A DNA stretch of 64,000 nt from Serratia fonticola. Its GTDB lineage: Bacteria > Pseudomonadota > Gammaproteobacteria > Enterobacterales > Enterobacteriaceae. Where the stretch lies: NCBI RefSeq assembly GCF_001006005.1, contig NZ_CP011254.1, forward strand, positions 2,480,001 to 2,544,000. The letters run 5' to 3'. The translations under genes and the position numbers were made by a program. The notes below the pieces were generated by a model, which saw only the letters and a program-made list of their open reading frames with translations, was not told where the DNA came from and searched no databases. This document shows positions 1 to 9,586 of the stretch, piece after piece (within the stretch, counting starts at the first letter, position 1; every line of letters starts with the position of its first letter).

Positions 1-652
1 CCGTTTTTGCCCCATCGGCCAGCGGATAGCGCAGGTGCCACATGGAACCTTTGGACTCGCGGTTTTCCACTTCCAGATCGGAGATGGCGGTGCGCAGTTT
101 GGGATCCCAGTTCACCAGGCGTTTGCCACGGTAGATCAGGTCTTCTTTGTACAGGCGGACAAACACTTCTTTAACCGCGTTGGACAGGCCTTCATCCATG
201 GTGAAGCGCTCGCGCTCCCAATCCACGGAGTTGCCCAGACGGCGCATCTGGCGGGTGATGGTGCCGCCGGACTCGTCCTTCCACTGCCAGATTTTGTCGA
301 TAAACGCATCGCGGCCATAATCATGGCGAGTTTTATTTTCTTCTGCGGCGATCTTGCGCTCAACCACCATCTGGGTCGCGATACCGGCATGGTCGGTACC
401 GGCTTGCCACAGGGTATTTTTACCCTGCATGCGCTGGTAGCGGGTCATGGTGTCCATGATGGTCTGCTGGAACGCGTGGCCCATATGCAGGCTGCCGGTA
501 ACGTTCGGCGGCGGGATCATGATGCAGAAACTTTCCTGGCTGGTATCGCCATTCGGTTTGAAATAGCCCTGGCTTTCCCAGTGATCGTACAGCTTCTGTT
601 CGATCTGGGTTGGGTCATAGGCGGTATCGAGATCGGTGTTGGTCTTTTCCAT
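1..652 (-). CDS. valS: Valyl-tRNA synthetase, N-terminal part (runs off the window)
   Basis: This is the first 217 codons of class I valyl-tRNA synthetase, which charges tRNA-Val in the cytoplasm. Reading the minus strand from the ATG at 652-650 gives a protein beginning [14 protein letters not shown]. The class I nucleotide-binding signature appears as [10 protein letters not shown] (HIGH-type), followed by the [13 protein letters not shown] stretch typical of ValRS. The frame stays open to base 1, so the catalytic KMSKS loop, editing domain and C-terminal coiled coil lie outside the window. The start is 14 bases downstream of the holC stop, as in the Escherichia coli pepA-holC-valS order. 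Nothing unusual is visible in the part present. Confidence 0.96.
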   Translation of the reverse strand, partial: MEKTNTDLDTAYDPTQIEQKLYDHWESQGYFKPNGDTSQESFCIMIPPPNVTGSLHMGHAFQQTIMDTMTRYQRMQGKNTLWQAGTDHAGIATQMVVERKIAAEENKTRHDYGRDAFIDKIWQWKDESGGTITRQMRRLGNSVDWERERFTMDEGLSNAVKEVFVRLYKEDLIYRGKRLVNWDPKLRTAISDLEVENRESKGSMWHLRYPLADGAKT

Positions 653-666
653 TTTTATTTCAAGGT

Positions 667-1116
667 TCAGTTAGTTGGCGGCGTGGCCGTGGTCAAATGG
701 AAGCCGACGCTGCGATAGGCTTTGTAACGTTCGCGCGCCAACTGTTTCAAGGTGTCTTCGTAAGGGACGAAGTCTACCACTTCATGGAAAGCAGTAGCAA
801 AATCTGCAAACTGCGGCAGCAGGGCGATCAGCAGATCGCGCGGGGCATTGCCGCGTTTACCTGGCCAGCACAGCTCGACCGGGGCGCCAAAGTTTGGCCC
901 TTCGCCTGCCAGGTTGTGCGGTACAAATTGGTGTGGCTCACGTTGCCACAGGGCTTCGTCCAGCCGCTGGGCCTGCTCCTGGCTTTCACAGGCGATCAGC
1001 ACCCGCTTGCCAGCGCGCCATCTTTCGGCGGCAACGGCACAGGCCACAGCCTCGTGTGCACTGAGCGCACCAGCGGGTTCTGCGTGTTCAAGAAGGTAGA
1101 ACGTTGCCTGTTTCAT
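667..1116 (-). CDS. holC: DNA polymerase III chi subunit
   Basis: 149 codons, close to the 147 residues of the E. coli protein. HolC (chi) pairs with psi (HolD) in the clamp loader and contacts SSB on the lagging strand. The protein opens [11 protein letters not shown] and carries a central [16 protein letters not shown] stretch and a [16 protein letters not shown] segment typical of chi. It lies between pepA and valS on the same strand. A strong hairpin terminator (1146-1167, minus orientation) separates it from pepA, so expression may need its own promoter or read-through. The ribosome site before the ATG is weak (GGTGA). Confidence 0.95.
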   Translation of the reverse strand: MKQATFYLLEHAEPAGALSAHEAVACAVAAERWRAGKRVLIACESQEQAQRLDEALWQREPHQFVPHNLAGEGPNFGAPVELCWPGKRGNAPRDLLIALLPQFADFATAFHEVVDFVPYEDTLKQLARERYKAYRSVGFHLTTATPPTN

Positions 1117-1129
1117 GATTCAATTCACC

Positions 1130-1167
1130 GTGGCCAAAAAATGTAAGGGCACAGCGTGCTGTGCCCT
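1130..1167 (-). terminator. Intrinsic terminator after pepA
   Basis: AGGGCACAGC (1146-1155) and GCTGTGCCCT (1158-1167) form a perfect 10-bp stem. Read on the minus strand the hairpin is followed within four bases by a run of six T. It sits 31 bases past the pepA stop and before holC, so it should reduce but not necessarily abolish transcription into holC-valS. Confidence 0.75.
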
Positions 1168-1197
1168 CGGTGATTATACCTGAATTACCGCGCGGAT

Positions 1198-2724
<1,527 letters not shown>

Positions 2725-2787
2725 TTAAAGACAACGGCGAAAGCTACGGCTAGAATGACCTACTCCGCCAAGATCTTCCGTCATTGA

Positions 2788-2856
2788 GTTAACTAACTAG
2801 GTTAACCTGAACGGCGTAAACGTTCTGTTTTGGCTACTATAGGTCTGTTCCTATAG
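2788..2856. promoter_or_regulatory. Inverted repeats in the pepA/lptF divergent region
   Basis: Two repeat structures lie between the divergent genes. GTTAAC occurs twice (2788-2793 and 2801-2806), seven bases apart. CTATAGG (2837-2843) and CCTATAG (2850-2856) form a perfect 7-bp inverted repeat with a six-base spacer. They are placed where regulator binding sites for pepA or lptFG would be expected, but no specific regulator can be named from sequence. Confidence 0.35.
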
Positions 2857-2989
2857 GATGACCAAACAGCTTGATGTTCTAATACTATTTTAGCTGTGAA
2901 GGTTGCCACATGATGAGAAAAAATGGCGGATTAGCGATGAAACTATCGATTTTCCTGCAAAAAGACAAGTTTTCACAGGCGTAATAAGC

Positions 2990-4084
2990 GTGATCATCAT
3001 TAGATATCTGGTACGGGAAACGCTGAAGAGCCAAATTGCCATCCTGTTTATCCTGCTTCTGATCTTCTTTTGTCAGAACCTGGTCAGGGTGTTAGGTGAT
3101 GCGGTAGACGGCAATATCCCGACAAATTTAGTCTTATCCCTGCTTGCATTGGGTGTGCCGAAGATGGCGCAGCTAATCTTGCCCTTAAGCCTGTTTCTTG
3201 GCCTCTTGATGACGCTTGGACGGTTGTATACCGAAAGCGAAATCACCGTTATGCACGCCTGCGGTCTGGGGAAACGAACCCTGATCATTGCCGCTATGGT
3301 GTTGGCGATCTTTACCTCGGCAGTGGCTGCGGTAAACGTCTTCTGGGTCGGGCCATGGGCGGCCAGCCATCAGGACGAAGTGATTGCCGAAGCCAAAGCC
3401 AACCCCAGCATTGCCGGGCTGGCTGAAGGGCAGTTCCAGCCCTCACAGGATGGTAACGCCGTGCTGTTTGTCGGCAGCGTAAAGGGCAACACTTTCAACG
3501 ACGTGTTCCTGGCGCAGCTACGCCCGAGCGGCAACCAACGCCCTTCGGTGGTGGTGGCCGAGCATGGGGTGATCAACCAGGGCCGCGATGGATCGCAGGT
3601 CGTCACGCTGGACAAGGGCACCCGGTTTGAAGGCACCGCGCTGCTGCGTGATTTCCGCATTACCGACTTCAACGACTATAAAGCGGTTATCGGCCATCAG
3701 TCGGTCACTGTCGATAATACCCAGTCTGAGCAGATGTCGATGCGCACGCTGTGGGAATCGAATGAACCGGATGCGCGCGCCGAATTCCACTGGCGTCTGA
3801 CGCTGGTCGTTTCCGTGGTGCTGATGGCGCTGCTGGTGGTGCCGCTTAGCGTGGTCAACCCGCGCCAAGGCCGTGTGCTGAGCATGTTGCCAGCGATGCT
3901 GCTGTATCTGATCTTCTTCCTGCTGCAGACCTCGCTGCGTTCCAATGCCGGTAAGGGCAAGTTGGATCCGCTAGTGTGGATGTGGTTGGTGAACCTGGCG
4001 TACTTCGCGATTGCTCTGGCACTTAACCTGTGGGATACCGTGCCGATGCGCAAACTGCGTGCACGCCTGAGAGGAGCGGCCTGA
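2990..4084 (+). CDS. lptF: LPS export ABC permease LptF
   Basis: One of the two inner-membrane permease subunits (LptF and LptG with the LptB ATPase) that extract lipopolysaccharide and pass it to the periplasmic Lpt bridge. The protein has an N-terminal membrane region, a long periplasmic beta-jellyroll section (about residues 125-265) and C-terminal membrane segments. Longer in-frame starts exist upstream, but GTG at 2990 is chosen because it gives VIIIRYLVRETLKSQ, matching the known LptF N terminus, and 364 residues against 366 in E. coli. Its TGA overlaps the lptG ATG by one base, indicating translational coupling. Confidence 0.96.
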   Translation: MIIIRYLVRETLKSQIAILFILLLIFFCQNLVRVLGDAVDGNIPTNLVLSLLALGVPKMAQLILPLSLFLGLLMTLGRLYTESEITVMHACGLGKRTLIIAAMVLAIFTSAVAAVNVFWVGPWAASHQDEVIAEAKANPSIAGLAEGQFQPSQDGNAVLFVGSVKGNTFNDVFLAQLRPSGNQRPSVVVAEHGVINQGRDGSQVVTLDKGTRFEGTALLRDFRITDFNDYKAVIGHQSVTVDNTQSEQMSMRTLWESNEPDARAEFHWRLTLVVSVVLMALLVVPLSVVNPRQGRVLSMLPAMLLYLIFFLLQTSLRSNAGKGKLDPLVWMWLVNLAYFAIALALNLWDTVPMRKLRARLRGAA

Positions 4085-5154
4085 TGTTTGGTGTACTGGA
4101 CCGTTATATCGGTAGAACGATTTTCAACACCATCATGATGACGCTGTTCATGCTGGTTTCGCTTTCCGGCATCATCAAGTTTGTCGATCAGCTGCGTAAA
4201 GTCGGGCAGGGTGAATACTCGGCGCTGGGCGCGGGGGTGTATACCCTGCTCAGCGTGCCAAAGGATATTGAGATCTTCTTCCCGATGGCGGCGCTGCTAG
4301 GGGCATTGCTCGGTTTGGGCACCCTGGCTACGCGTAGCGAACTGGTGGTGATGCAAGCTTCTGGCTTCACCCGGCTGCAGATTGCTGGGTCGGTGATGAA
4401 AACCGCTATTCCGCTGGTATTGCTGACAATGGCAATCGGCGAATGGGTGGCACCGCAGGGCGAACAGATGGCGCGTAACTACCGCGCACAGCAGATGTAC
4501 GGCGGCTCACTGCTTTCCACCAAGAGCGGCCTGTGGGCGAAGGACGGCAACGACTTTATCTACATCGAACGGGTGGCAGGTGAAAAAGAGCTGGCTGGCG
4601 TCAACATTTACCACTTCAACGATCAGCGCCGGTTAGAGACGGTCCGCTATGCCGGTACTGCAGATTTTGAAGACGGCGCGTGGCAGCTTTCGCAGGTGGA
4701 TACCTCCGATCTGACCAATCCGAATCAGGTCACCAGTACCCAGACGCTAACCGGGGTGTGGAAAACCAACCTGACACCGGACAAGCTGGGCGTGGTGGCG
4801 TTGGATCCGGATTCGCTTTCCATCAGCGGCTTGCACAACTATGTGAAGTACCTCAAGCAGAGTGGCCAGGAGGCCAGCCGTTACCAGCTGAATATGTGGA
4901 GCAAGATCTTCTCGCCGCTGTCGGTGGCGGTGATGATGCTGATGGCGCTGTCGTTTATCTTTGGCCCGCTGCGTAGCGTGCCAATGGGCGTGCGGGTGGT
5001 GATCGGTATCAGCTTCGGCTTCCTGTTCTACGTGCTGGATCAGATCTTTGGCCCGCTGAGCCTGGTGTACAGCATGCCGCCAATTCTGGGGGCGCTGTTG
5101 CCAAGCATGTTGTTCCTGTTAATTAGCCTTGTGCTGTTGCTGAAGCGGAAATAG
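4084..5154 (+). CDS. lptG: LPS export ABC permease LptG
   Basis: Second permease subunit of the LptB2FG lipopolysaccharide exporter, 356 residues. The ATG at 4084 overlaps the lptF stop (TGATG) and gives the expected MFGVLDRYIGRTIF start; an upstream in-frame start would lie inside lptF. Membrane segments flank a periplasmic jellyroll domain (about residues 130-270), and the C terminus is a strong hydrophobic helix ending LLLKRK. A terminator follows at 5225-5252. A decayed second copy of the 3' end of this gene is found at 7168-7267, on the far side of the polygalacturonase gene. Confidence 0.96.
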   Translation: MFGVLDRYIGRTIFNTIMMTLFMLVSLSGIIKFVDQLRKVGQGEYSALGAGVYTLLSVPKDIEIFFPMAALLGALLGLGTLATRSELVVMQASGFTRLQIAGSVMKTAIPLVLLTMAIGEWVAPQGEQMARNYRAQQMYGGSLLSTKSGLWAKDGNDFIYIERVAGEKELAGVNIYHFNDQRRLETVRYAGTADFEDGAWQLSQVDTSDLTNPNQVTSTQTLTGVWKTNLTPDKLGVVALDPDSLSISGLHNYVKYLKQSGQEASRYQLNMWSKIFSPLSVAVMMLMALSFIFGPLRSVPMGVRVVIGISFGFLFYVLDQIFGPLSLVYSMPPILGALLPSMLFLLISLVLLLKRK

Positions 5155-5155
5155 T

Positions 5156-5252
5156 CAGGCCCAATAGACTGGGCCTGTATGCAAATCAAAGCCGCGATGT
5201 GTTAGTCACCGCAGCAGAGGAAAGACGGGTGGGAGAGATCCTACCCGTTTTT
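5156..5252 (+). terminator. Hairpin and intrinsic terminator after lptG
   Basis: CAGGCCCA (5156-5163) pairs with TGGGCCTG (5170-5177) directly after the lptG stop, without a T run. A second stem, ACGGGT (5225-5230) with ACCCGT (5243-5248), is followed by TTTT, so the second hairpin is the likely terminator on the plus strand. Confidence 0.6.
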
Positions 5253-5255
5253 CGC

Positions 5256-7052
5256 TTAGAGTGCAGAGGCGCTAGAAGGGAACAGTGCAAAAGCTTCGCT
5301 GCAATCGTAAGGCTCTTCGGATCCATTACGGTTATCCAGCACTTCAAACTCTGCGGCACCGTTGTCCGCGGCTTCCAACAGCAGATCCGCCAGGGATACC
5401 GGGCCAGGTCCCATCAGGATCTGGGCATAAGAAGGCGCGGCAGGGATTGTTGCCGAGGCTTTGCTAGCCAACTGTGGTGAGCTGTCAAACACGGTGTTAT
5501 CGAGCACAATATTTCTTAATGGCAGATCTTGGCCATCAGAGCTGAAGCCGCGTAAGGTGACCCGAACGTTATCTCCGTTATAAATGGAGTCTGGCGTATC
5601 CACATAGTGGTAATTTTTGATGGTGACATCTTGAATATCGGGGTAGGCCTGTCCGGTTTTTTTGCTGTAGTAGGTATCTATGGTCAGCGCTTCCTGAGCG
5701 CGGCGGATGCAAATACCATCATAGTTGATGTTCCTCACTTCTCCTCCAACGCTCATATCGGTTTTGATACGCACGCCGACGGCAAAGTCAGCATCATGGC
5801 CGTCAATGCTCATATCCCGAATTTCCACGTCTTTAACCGCGCAGTCGGTTTCACTGCCGATTGACATGCCATGGGTGAAGTAGAGGCGGTTATGCAGAAT
5901 TTTGACGTTGCTGACGGTATAAATAGGCAACTGCCCTGCATACTTTTCGGCAATCGGTGGGACACAGGCATTGCTGCTATGGGCTTTGATGGCGATACCG
6001 TCATCACCGGTACTGATGTGGTTATAGGCAATCAGGACATTCTGCGATTGGCCAGGATCGATCGCGTCGGTGTTCTTGGTCGTATCCGGGGTAAAGCAGG
6101 TGCTTGCTCGGGTATAGTTAGGGGAACCCGATGTCGCAGGGGTTGTCCCTTTAGGGCAATCATAGCCTGGAACCGTATAGGCCAGTGAAGGAGTTAACAC
6201 CTTCACGCCCCAGACGACCACTCCATTGACCCCACTGGGGACAAAGTGGAATTTGGGCGCATTCTGTAAGGTGATCTTATACAGCGTGAAGTTCTGGCTG
6301 GTCGGCTTGGCGGAATTCTTGTTGGTGACCTGAATTAGCCGCGGGTTGTTCTGATTGGCGCCGGAAACGGTTTTGGTTAATGCGCCCACATCCCACCAGG
6401 TTAGGATATCGGCATATTTTCCGCTGGTGAGCACTGCTCCCCCCCGTCCGTCGATAATACCTTCGCCAATCACGCCGCTGTTTATCGCATCGGTGGCGGT
6501 AATCAATGCGTTACAGCCATTATCGGCACTGGCGGTTTCGCCGCAGTTATTCTTACCGGCAATCTGGTAATCCACTGGGCTACGTGAGGCAAACAGGGTG
6601 ATCCCTTGATCTACCCAGAGCGTGACGCTACTTTTTAGTGTAAGTGGACCGCTCAAGAACGCATTCTCTTCGTTACTGCCAGCGACCAGTTTAACGGCAC
6701 CGGTGGTGCAGGCGTCGATCGCGGCTTGAATACGTTGGGTATCGGGTTGGGAATTATTCACGTCAGCATCAATGGCTTCATCCAGTAGCCCTTTGGCATT
6801 CTGGTTCAGTTCGGCTGAGAGTGTTTGGCAGACTTCAGGCATTACCGGTTCTTTCCCGGCCAATTCTGGATCGTTAAGGGCTGAGGCTGGCCAGGTACCA
6901 CTGCGGTCAGCGACAGGTTTCTCAGTTTCGGGGGGAACAACGGGTTTAACTGGCTCAACAGGAGAGGCGATACTACCATCCGAGTTATCACAACCCGTCA
7001 GGGCCAGCAGAAAAATCGCCATAGCTGATAATGACTTGATATTTCTTTGCAT
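5256..7052 (-). CDS. GH28 polygalacturonase lipoprotein
   Basis: 598 residues. The N terminus is a lipoprotein signal with lipobox LTGC at about residue 21, followed by a Pro/Val/Glu-rich linker, so the enzyme is probably anchored in a membrane facing the periplasm or cell surface. The catalytic region has the GH28 (pectate hydrolase) set: NTDAIDP, a STGDDGIAIK segment with the paired Asp, THGMSIGSE with the conserved His, and RIKT. It should hydrolyse alpha-1,4-galacturonan; endo or exo action cannot be read, though similarity is to the PehX-like group. It stands alone between lptG and a decayed lptG 3' copy, suggesting a separate insertion at this locus. Start ATG has AGGGAT upstream. Confidence 0.88.
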   Translation of the reverse strand: MQRNIKSLSAMAIFLLALTGCDNSDGSIASPVEPVKPVVPPETEKPVADRSGTWPASALNDPELAGKEPVMPEVCQTLSAELNQNAKGLLDEAIDADVNNSQPDTQRIQAAIDACTTGAVKLVAGSNEENAFLSGPLTLKSSVTLWVDQGITLFASRSPVDYQIAGKNNCGETASADNGCNALITATDAINSGVIGEGIIDGRGGAVLTSGKYADILTWWDVGALTKTVSGANQNNPRLIQVTNKNSAKPTSQNFTLYKITLQNAPKFHFVPSGVNGVVVWGVKVLTPSLAYTVPGYDCPKGTTPATSGSPNYTRASTCFTPDTTKNTDAIDPGQSQNVLIAYNHISTGDDGIAIKAHSSNACVPPIAEKYAGQLPIYTVSNVKILHNRLYFTHGMSIGSETDCAVKDVEIRDMSIDGHDADFAVGVRIKTDMSVGGEVRNINYDGICIRRAQEALTIDTYYSKKTGQAYPDIQDVTIKNYHYVDTPDSIYNGDNVRVTLRGFSSDGQDLPLRNIVLDNTVFDSSPQLASKASATIPAAPSYAQILMGPGPVSLADLLLEAADNGAAEFEVLDNRNGSEEPYDCSEAFALFPSSASAL

Positions 7053-7167
7053 GATTTATCCCTAATAATGAAACAGTGTTCCGAAATTGGATATTGTCTT
7101 GCAAAATACGTTGCCGCAACTGTTACATGACAGGATTATGCGGTATCAAATCATTAGCCTGCATATA

Positions 7168-7267
7168 CCTCTATTCAGCATGCCGCCGATCTTGGGGCGT
7201 TGCTTTCAGGCCTGTTGCTGAAACAGAAATAACGGTTGCTTCCACCTCTTTGTTGAACAGGCCCAAT
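7168..7267 (+). pseudogene. Decayed duplicate of the lptG 3' end
   Basis: This non-coding stretch contains TTCAGCATGCCGCCGATCTT, closely matching the lptG region at about 5070-5092, then CTGTTGCTGAAACAGAAATAA, matching the last codons and stop of lptG (LLLK, then the stop). CAGGCCCAAT at 7258-7267 matches the start of the hairpin after lptG (5156-5165). Bases between these blocks are partly deleted. It looks like a remnant left when the polygalacturonase segment entered behind lptG, or like recombination with a diverged lptG allele. Confidence 0.7.
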
Positions 7268-7293
7268 TTGTTCATAGTCAGTGGGGCAGTTTT

Positions 7294-7611
7294 TCAAATG
7301 CCCAAAACTAACAGGTCGATGGCCGCAACCAGCTCATCACGCAGATGGGCTGCATTGGTAACTAGGCAATCTGCATTAAGATTTTTGACATCCGTAGTCG
7401 TCAGTAAACTAGTAAGGATCACGTAATCTTGTTGATCCACAGACAAAACAGGAGTCAGTGCTTTGACCTGTGAGTTTGTTGCATGCTTTAAAGCCAAGGG
7501 CATGACCAAACGAGTGCTAAGGTGATCGAGTAAATCGGACTGAACAACGATAAAGAAAGGATAGGCTTTTTTGTTTTTAGATTGATTTTTATAAACAGAA
7601 AATTGTTTCAT
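7294..7611 (-). CDS. ccdB: CcdB-family DNA gyrase toxin
   Basis: 105 residues, the size of chromosomal CcdB homologues. CcdB poisons DNA gyrase by trapping its cleavage complex. The protein has the family features: N-terminal KQFSVYKN, the VVQSDLLDHLSTRLVMPLA core, LTPVLSVDQQDYVILT, and the C-terminal LLVLGI, where the terminal Gly-Ile is important for toxicity in the F-plasmid protein. It overlaps the antitoxin by one base (TAATG), the usual coupled arrangement. Whether the toxin is active cannot be read; no disruption is seen. Confidence 0.9.
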   Translation of the reverse strand: MKQFSVYKNQSKNKKAYPFFIVVQSDLLDHLSTRLVMPLALKHATNSQVKALTPVLSVDQQDYVILTSLLTTTDVKNLNADCLVTNAAHLRDELVAAIDLLVLGI

Positions 7612-7856
7612 TACAGGACACCAAAGTCAGCATCATCAGAAAAAAGACCGTTCTCCTCAACGAAGCCATTCAATGCTTCAAGACCAGCACGATTTTCCGC
7701 TAACCAACGTTCACGTTGCCCCTTCTTCACTGCGAGTTCTAATGCGTGGTTTAGTGTAGCCGATAAGTTTAGGTCTAATGCTTTAGCCTGTTCAATCAGG
7801 TCGACACGCAAGTATACGTTAGTATTGCGTTTTTTTATTACTGAAACGGCTCCCAT
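7611..7856 (-). CDS. ccdA: CcdA-family antitoxin
   Basis: 81 residues from the ATG at 7856, which has AGGAGGT just upstream; longer in-frame starts run through the operator and are unlikely. The N-terminal half (VIKKRNTNVYLRVDLIEQAK) is a ribbon-helix-helix DNA-binding domain, and the C-terminal half (ENRAGLEALNGFVEENGLFS) is the acidic flexible tail that wraps CcdB. The stop overlaps the ccdB start. CcdA alone and with CcdB should repress the locus through the palindrome at 7878-7898. Confidence 0.9.
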   Translation of the reverse strand: MGAVSVIKKRNTNVYLRVDLIEQAKALDLNLSATLNHALELAVKKGQRERWLAENRAGLEALNGFVEENGLFSDDADFGVL

Positions 7857-7877
7857 AGTACCTCCTGAACATAATTT

Positions 7878-7898
7878 ATGCGCATAACTATAGCGCAT
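7878..7898 (-). promoter_or_regulatory. ccdAB operator/promoter palindrome
   Basis: ATGCGC (7878-7883) and GCGCAT (7893-7898) form a perfect 6-bp inverted repeat, 22 bases before the ccdA start. On the minus strand it overlaps a plausible -10 element (TATAGT). This is the expected position for an autoregulatory CcdA/CcdB binding site. Confidence 0.55.
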
Positions 7899-7945
7899 CA
7901 AAAAAAAAGCGCAACGTTGCCGCTGCGCTGTTGGGGGCTAAGATC

Positions 7946-8275
7946 TTACATCTGCGAGAAGATATTCATAATGACGCCACCGCCGATGATCAGCGCCATG
8001 GCGAAGATGGCAGGGAGATCCGGTTTCTGCTTGTAGAGTAGCATGGAAACGAAGGTCACCCCGACGATGCCAAAGCCGCACCACAGGGAGTAGGCGACGC
8101 CCACCGGGATAAACCCCATCGCCTTGGTCAGGGCGAAATAGCACAGGCAGTAAGCGCTAATCACCAGCACCGAAGGCCCCAGCTTTTTAAAGTTGTTGGT
8201 TTTTTTAATCATCGAGGTCCCGGTGATTTCTGAACCGATCGACAGTGCCAGCCACAAGAAGCCAATATTAAACAT
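7946..8275 (-). CDS. SMR-family transporter subunit 2 (BMC-associated)
   Basis: 109 residues with four hydrophobic helices, the full SMR fold. The essential membrane Glu is present in SEITGTS at the end of the first half of helix 1, and the helix 4 signature GGGVIMNIFS is intact. It starts 11 bases after the other SMR gene, and paired SMR genes usually act as an antiparallel heterodimer. SMR pairs recur in choline-utilisation BMC loci, where export of trimethylamine or another quaternary ammonium compound is plausible; the substrate is inferred. The sequence resembles the EmrE/SugE group but is not clearly either. Confidence 0.85.
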   Translation of the reverse strand: MFNIGFLWLALSIGSEITGTSMIKKTNNFKKLGPSVLVISAYCLCYFALTKAMGFIPVGVAYSLWCGFGIVGVTFVSMLLYKQKPDLPAIFAMALIIGGGVIMNIFSQM

Positions 8276-8286
8276 AGTTGATACCC

Positions 8287-8646
8287 TTATTCTTCGGAGG
8301 AGCCCATTTTGGAGAAGAGGTTCATAATCACGATGCCGCTGGCAATCACGATCATGCCGATAATGGCTGGCATATCAGGGTGTTGGCCGTAAAACACCAT
8401 GCCCAGGCTTGAGACCATTAAAATCCCGGTGCCTGACCAGGTGGCGTAAGCCAGACCGACAGGAATGTATTTCACCGCGTTGGATAACGAGTAATAACAA
8501 ACGCAGTACAACACTACGATCAAGCCGAGTAATAACGTCTTGGTGGTACCTTCGCTGTTATCAAACATTTTTAAGGTAGAGGTGGCCGAGGTCTCGGAGA
8601 AGATGACCAATAACATCCATACCCATGCTTTTGCCTTGGTAGACAT
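8287..8646 (-). CDS. SMR-family transporter subunit 1 (BMC-associated)
   Basis: 119 residues, four transmembrane helices. Helix 1 contains FSETSATS with the conserved proton/substrate-coupling Glu, and helix 4 contains ASGIVIMNLFSK. It precedes the second SMR gene by 11 bases on the same strand, forming an apparent heterodimer. It lies 261 bases after the last enzymatic gene of the choline microcompartment operon, with one palindromic repeat element between them, so it may be co-transcribed or have its own promoter. AGGAG precedes the ATG. Function in exporting amines made by the pathway is inference. Confidence 0.85.
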   Translation of the reverse strand: MSTKAKAWVWMLLVIFSETSATSTLKMFDNSEGTTKTLLLGLIVVLYCVCYYSLSNAVKYIPVGLAYATWSGTGILMVSSLGMVFYGQHPDMPAIIGMIVIASGIVIMNLFSKMGSSEE

Positions 8647-8708
8647 AGAGTTCGCTCCTGATAAGTAATGATTTATATAAAGTTAAAACGTGAGACTTAT
8701 ATTAATTA

Positions 8709-8870
8709 CCCCTCACCCCAACCCTCTCCCACAGGGAGAGGGAGCTGTTAGCTCCTGCTCTTTTGGCAATAAAGAGGTAATCTCAGCAAACTCGAACGCC
8801 CACTCATCCAACGTGCGTCACTGAGTTTTCAGACCCACTCGATCGGTCCCCTCTCCCTGTGGGTGAGGGG
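8709..8870. repeat. Palindromic intergenic repeat, about 160 bp
   Basis: Starts CCCCTCACCCCAACCCTCTC and ends with the near-complement CCTGTGGGTGAGGGG. The interior shares GATCGGTCCCCTCTCC and other words with the copy at 58118-58291, showing that both belong to one family. It lies between the SMR pair and the BMC operon. Confidence 0.8.
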
Positions 8871-8907
8871 CCTCTCTTAGGGGTAAATATCCTCACCCGG
8901 TTCTGTA

Positions 8908-9576
8908 TTATTTTTTTCCTCGGCTATATTCCAATGCCAAATCGGTCAGCTTGGCCCCCGGTGGTGAGCGACCATTGAGCCGCTTGAGTTCGCTAAGCGT
9001 TACGTAGGCCTGTGGCGGCGCTGCCAACGGCTCCGTGGCTGCGGGCTGGGCCGATAACATCCGATCCAACGTACAGAGCTCAATGCCTTGTGCCGCCAGC
9101 TTCGGCAGATAATCTGCCTGGGGGGCGTTTTCCCCTGCGCGGCTCAGGCCTTTCAGCTGATTTAATTCGCTGGTCGGGTTGCAGTTATAATCCAGTGCCA
9201 TTATTGGCCTGCCGCTCATGCGAGCCAGATGAATAAACCGGGCAGCGTCAGACTGTAATAAACCGTTGGCCACTTCTGCCGCCGTCGCGAAATCGAGAAA
9301 AGGAATTAATATCCGCTCAATATTATCCAGTGCGCCGGTTTGACTGATTTCCGCCAGCGAAGTAATTGGCCCTAGTTGGCTCCAATCTGCTTCTGCGTGA
9401 AACTGCTGGGCATTATCGCTAAACAGGATCACTGGCGAGAACGCCTGGCAGTGCTGTAAGCGCGCGCGGATAATTTCGTGGTAACCATCCGCTGCGGTTA
9501 ACAGCACCAACGCCCGTGGCCGCATCCGTGAGAGCACTTCATTGACCAACTTGTCGATGACTTCACGCTGCATCAT
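8908..9576 (-). CDS. BMC-operon protein resembling the flavoprotein fold
   Basis: 222 residues from the ATG at 9576, ten bases after the cutH stop and preceded by AAGG; an upstream in-frame start would overlap cutH. The sequence has Rossmann-like blocks: RALVLLTAADGY near the N terminus, then IERILIPFLDFATAAEV and DAARFIHLARMSGRPIMALD. These resemble flavin-binding flavoprotein-family domains found in glycyl-radical BMC loci. A short Pro/Ala linker leads to a C-terminal helix (LTDLALEYSRG) of a kind that might contact the shell. The enzymatic role is unknown; a part in cofactor maintenance would be a guess. It is the last gene of the tight operon. Confidence 0.55.
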   Translation of the reverse strand: MMQREVIDKLVNEVLSRMRPRALVLLTAADGYHEIIRARLQHCQAFSPVILFSDNAQQFHAEADWSQLGPITSLAEISQTGALDNIERILIPFLDFATAAEVANGLLQSDAARFIHLARMSGRPIMALDYNCNPTSELNQLKGLSRAGENAPQADYLPKLAAQGIELCTLDRMLSAQPAATEPLAAPPQAYVTLSELKRLNGRSPPGAKLTDLALEYSRGKK

Positions 9577-9586
9577 ATTTGCCGCC

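Noticed and set aside
35..718. 227-codon plus-strand frame over the start of the window
   Set aside because: It is antisense to valS, whose minus-strand reading gives a clear valyl-tRNA synthetase with the class I motif.
8709..8870. Considered as a CRISPR or phage remnant because of repeated words across the window
   Set aside because: Copies are dispersed and palindromic, not regularly spaced with unique spacers; they are intergenic repeats.
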